DNA from: Bacteroidales bacterium
GTDB taxonomy: Bacteria; Bacteroidota; Bacteroidia; Bacteroidales; VadinHA17
Length of the DNA stretch: 8,696 bases
Assembly: GCA_012514255.1 (NCBI GenBank)
Contig: JAAZAP010000021.1
Span: 1 to 8,696, forward strand
Direction: 5' to 3'
Below the pieces are notes generated by a model. The model had not been told where the DNA came from. It made no database searches and worked only from the letters and a program-made list of their open reading frames with translations. Numbering within the stretch: position 1 is the first letter of the stretch; every line of letters begins with the position of its first letter. A program made the position numbers and the translations under genes. This document shows, one piece after another, positions 6,898-8,696 of this stretch.

Positions 6898-8526
6898 ATG
6901 GGAGAATTCATTTATGACAAGCCCTTCCTTCATGGGAAGGATGAGACGAGGTACCGTAAGATCACTGCTGATCACGTAAGGATGACCGAGTGTTGCGGCC
7001 GGAGGCTCCTGCAGGTTCAGCCTGAAGCCCTGAGGATGCTGGCCAGGGAAGCATTCACTGATGTAAACTTCTACCTGCGAACCTCTCACCTGGGGAAGCT
7101 TGCGAAGATACTTGATGATCCGGAGGCAACAGACAATGATAAGTTTGTGGCATGGATAATGCTTCGCAACTCGGTGATCTCGGCGGAAGGGAAGCTGCCC
7201 TGGTGTCAGGATACCGGTACCGCCATAGTGATGGCCTGGAAGGGGGAGGATGTTTTTACCGGCACCGATGATGCCCTTCACCTGAGCAAAGGCATCTGGG
7301 AGACTTATGGAGAGAAGAACCTGCGCTATTCGCAGATAGTTCCCTCTGCCATGTTTGCTGAAAAGAACACCGGCACAAACCTGCCGGCACAGATTGACAT
7401 AGCTGCAACGCAGGGCGATGAGTACAGGTTTCTCTTCATTGCCAAGGGTGGTGGCTCCGCCAACAAGACCTTTCTCTACCAGCAGTCGAAATCGCTCCTT
7501 AACGATGCCTCTCTCACCAGGTTTGTCCGGGAGAAGATCCGGGACCTGGGGACAGCAGCCTGTCCGCCGTACCATCTGGCCGTGGTGATAGGTGGCACCT
7601 CAGCTGAGATGACCCTGAAGACGGTAAAGATGGCTTCGGCGGGATACCTTGATGATCTCCCCGGCTCCGGGAATGAGGCGGGAAGTGCATTCCGTGATAC
7701 GGAGTGGGAAGAGAAAATAGAGAAGATATGCCAGGAGTATGGTGTTGGTGCTCAGTTCGGGGGTAAATATTTTGTTCATGATGTGAGGGTGATCCGGTTG
7801 CCCCGCCATGCCGCCTCCTGCCCCGTTGGTATAGGTGTCAGCTGCAGCGCCGACAGGAATATCAAAGGCAAGATCACTGCTGAAGGTATATTCATTGAAC
7901 AGCTTGAAACCAATCCTGGAAAATTCATGCCGGAGAAGGCGCCGGAAATTGACAGGCCGGTGGAGATTGACCTTGAGAGGCCAATGAAGGAGATACTGGC
8001 TCAGCTGACAAAATACCCGGTAAAGACCAGGCTCAGTCTCAGCGGAACACTGATAGTGGCACGCGATATTGCTCATGCCCGCATAAAGCAGATGCTTGAT
8101 GAAGGCAAGCCCATGCCTGATTACTTTAAAAACCATCCGATATACTATGCCGGGCCGGCAAAGACGCCGGAGGGTATGGCTTCCGGCTCGTTTGGCCCTA
8201 CAACTGCGGGGCGCATGGACACGTACGTCGATCTCTTCCAGAGCCATGGCGGCTCAATGGTGATGGTGGCCAAGGGCAACCGGTCACAGCAGGTGACAGA
8301 TGCCTGCAAAAAGCATGGAGGATTCTACCTGGGTTCCGTCGGAGGACCGGCAGCCATCCTGGCAACCGAGAATATTGTGTCAGTTGAGGTGGTCGATTTC
8401 GAGGAGCTTGGCATGGAGGCAGTCCGCAAGATAGTGGTTAAGAACATGCCTGCGTTCATTCTTACGGATGACAAGGGGAATGATTTCTATGAGGCAGTAG
8501 GCAATAGCCCCCAGACAAAAGTGTAA
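6898..8526 (+). CDS. Fumarate hydratase, class I ([4Fe-4S], oxygen-sensitive)
   Basis: A complete 542-residue cytosolic enzyme of the FumA/FumB type, about the length of the E. coli proteins. It interconverts fumarate and malate in the TCA cycle or, in anaerobes, in the reductive branch to succinate. The N-terminal fumerase domain (about 15-330) contains [10 protein letters not shown] (100-109), KGGGSANK (183-190), [21 protein letters not shown] (221-241) and [18 protein letters not shown] (308-325). The probable cluster ligands are Cys103, Cys222 and Cys316, each two positions below E. coli FumA Cys105, Cys224 and Cys318. The C-terminal domain (about 335-535) carries [13 protein letters not shown] (383-395) and [20 protein letters not shown] (413-432), followed by GPTTAGRMD. 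Both domains are fused in one chain, unlike the split two-subunit class I enzymes. It is divergent from the maltose operon with its own promoter, so it is not part of that pathway. Tartrate dehydratase is a related activity, but fumarase is the better call. No transcription terminator is evident after the TAA. Confidence 0.95.
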   Translation: MGEFIYDKPFLHGKDETRYRKITADHVRMTECCGRRLLQVQPEALRMLAREAFTDVNFYLRTSHLGKLAKILDDPEATDNDKFVAWIMLRNSVISAEGKLPWCQDTGTAIVMAWKGEDVFTGTDDALHLSKGIWETYGEKNLRYSQIVPSAMFAEKNTGTNLPAQIDIAATQGDEYRFLFIAKGGGSANKTFLYQQSKSLLNDASLTRFVREKIRDLGTAACPPYHLAVVIGGTSAEMTLKTVKMASAGYLDDLPGSGNEAGSAFRDTEWEEKIEKICQEYGVGAQFGGKYFVHDVRVIRLPRHAASCPVGIGVSCSADRNIKGKITAEGIFIEQLETNPGKFMPEKAPEIDRPVEIDLERPMKEILAQLTKYPVKTRLSLSGTLIVARDIAHARIKQMLDEGKPMPDYFKNHPIYYAGPAKTPEGMASGSFGPTTAGRMDTYVDLFQSHGGSMVMVAKGNRSQQVTDACKKHGGFYLGSVGGPAAILATENIVSVEVVDFEELGMEAVRKIVVKNMPAFILTDDKGNDFYEAVGNSPQTKV

Positions 8527-8550
8527 AAATGCTTATCCCTAAACGAGAAT

Positions 8551-8696
8551 TGGGCGTAGCCCATCAAGCATTGTAATACAGGATCATCATTCACAGGATG
8601 GTCGTAGACCATCAGGCATTGTAATTCAGGACTTTCATGTGTAATTTGGGCGTAGCCCATTAAGAATTGTAATACAGGATCATCATTCACAGGATG
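8551..8696. repeat. Tandem array of 48-bp hairpin-bearing repeats, running off the window
   Basis: Three full units (8551-8598, 8599-8646, 8647-8694) plus the first two bases of a fourth follow at an exact 48-bp period, starting 24 bp after the fumarase stop. Units 1 and 3 differ at only 2 of 48 positions. Unit 2 matches unit 1 at 29 of the first 33 positions but diverges strongly over its last 15. Each unit starts with a hairpin, TGGGC-GTA-GCCCA in units 1 and 3 and TGGTC-GTA-GACCA in unit 2. The fourth stem pair changes from G:C to T:A on both sides, so pairing is kept. The shared core after the hairpin is close to ATTGTAATACAGGA. There are no unique spacers, and no poly-T tract follows the stems. 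Since 48 is divisible by 3, the minus strand stays open with a 16-residue repeat (NDDPVLQ, LMGYAQ). The function is unknown; an interspersed intergenic repeat family or a transcribed structured tail are both possible. Confidence 0.85.

Noticed and set aside
6859..7575. Minus-strand open frame (238 codons) opposite the fumarase N-terminus
   Set aside because: It is antisense to highly conserved fumarase motifs, has no recognisable domain, and its frame would run through the fumarase promoter.
7600..8247. Minus-strand open frame (215 codons) opposite the fumarase C-terminal domain
   Set aside because: Shadow of a well-supported gene; its composition looks like reverse-read coding sequence and no family is recognisable.
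8551..8563. Rho-independent terminator of the fumarase gene
   Set aside because: The 5-bp stem with a GTA loop is weak and no run of T follows on the plus strand; the same hairpin recurs every 48 bp, so it is better seen as part of the repeat.
8487..8690. Small minus-strand protein gene covering the repeat array
   Set aside because: It begins only at a GTG inside the repeats, overlaps the fumarase 3' end and consists mostly of the repeat; listed only as coding potential in the findings.
8551..8696. CRISPR array
   Set aside because: The units are directly contiguous with no unique spacers, and the variable part is partly shared between units 1 and 3; no cas genes are present.

Overview
The window looks like a Bacteroidota genome, probably an anaerobic or facultative Bacteroidales-type lineage. 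This rests on protein style (a SusA-like periplasmic GH13 and a lipoprotein amylase), on the non-coding DNA (two matches to the Bacteroidota -7 element TAnnTTTG, and near absence of Shine-Dalgarno sequences), and on an oxygen-sensitive class I fumarase. The taxonomic call is inference; there is no rRNA or marker gene here.

Positions 1-6620 hold five tightly packed minus-strand genes, read from right to left: an MFS sugar transporter (5052-6620), beta-phosphoglucomutase (4402-5049), a GH65 disaccharide phosphorylase, most likely maltose phosphorylase (2080-4395), a secreted GH13 neopullulanase/cyclomaltodextrinase (242-2083), and the first 77 codons of a lipoprotein GH13 alpha-amylase that runs off the left edge (1-231). 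Gaps are 2, 6, -4 and 10 bp, so this is almost certainly one operon. Together the genes form an alpha-glucan pathway: envelope GH13 enzymes cut maltodextrins to maltose, the transporter imports maltose, GH65 splits it with phosphate into glucose and beta-glucose-1-phosphate, and the mutase converts the latter to glucose-6-phosphate, saving one ATP per disaccharide. No SusC/SusD pair or regulator lies inside the window.

The 277-bp divergent intergenic region (6621-6897) carries a candidate promoter for each direction. It also has a perfect 12-bp palindrome inside the promoter spacer of the maltose operon, a LacI-family-like operator around AAACGTTT, and an AT-rich palindrome upstream of the fumarase promoter.

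On the plus strand, 6898-8526 is a complete class I [4Fe-4S] fumarate hydratase. Right after it, from 8551 to the window edge, runs a tandem array with an exact 48-bp period. Each unit opens with a small hairpin whose stem is preserved by a paired (compensatory) change in the second unit. This array is the least explained element in the window.

Most of the window is ordinary metabolism. I do not see a new multi-gene system. The points most worth following are the 48-bp hairpin array and the operator-like palindromes.
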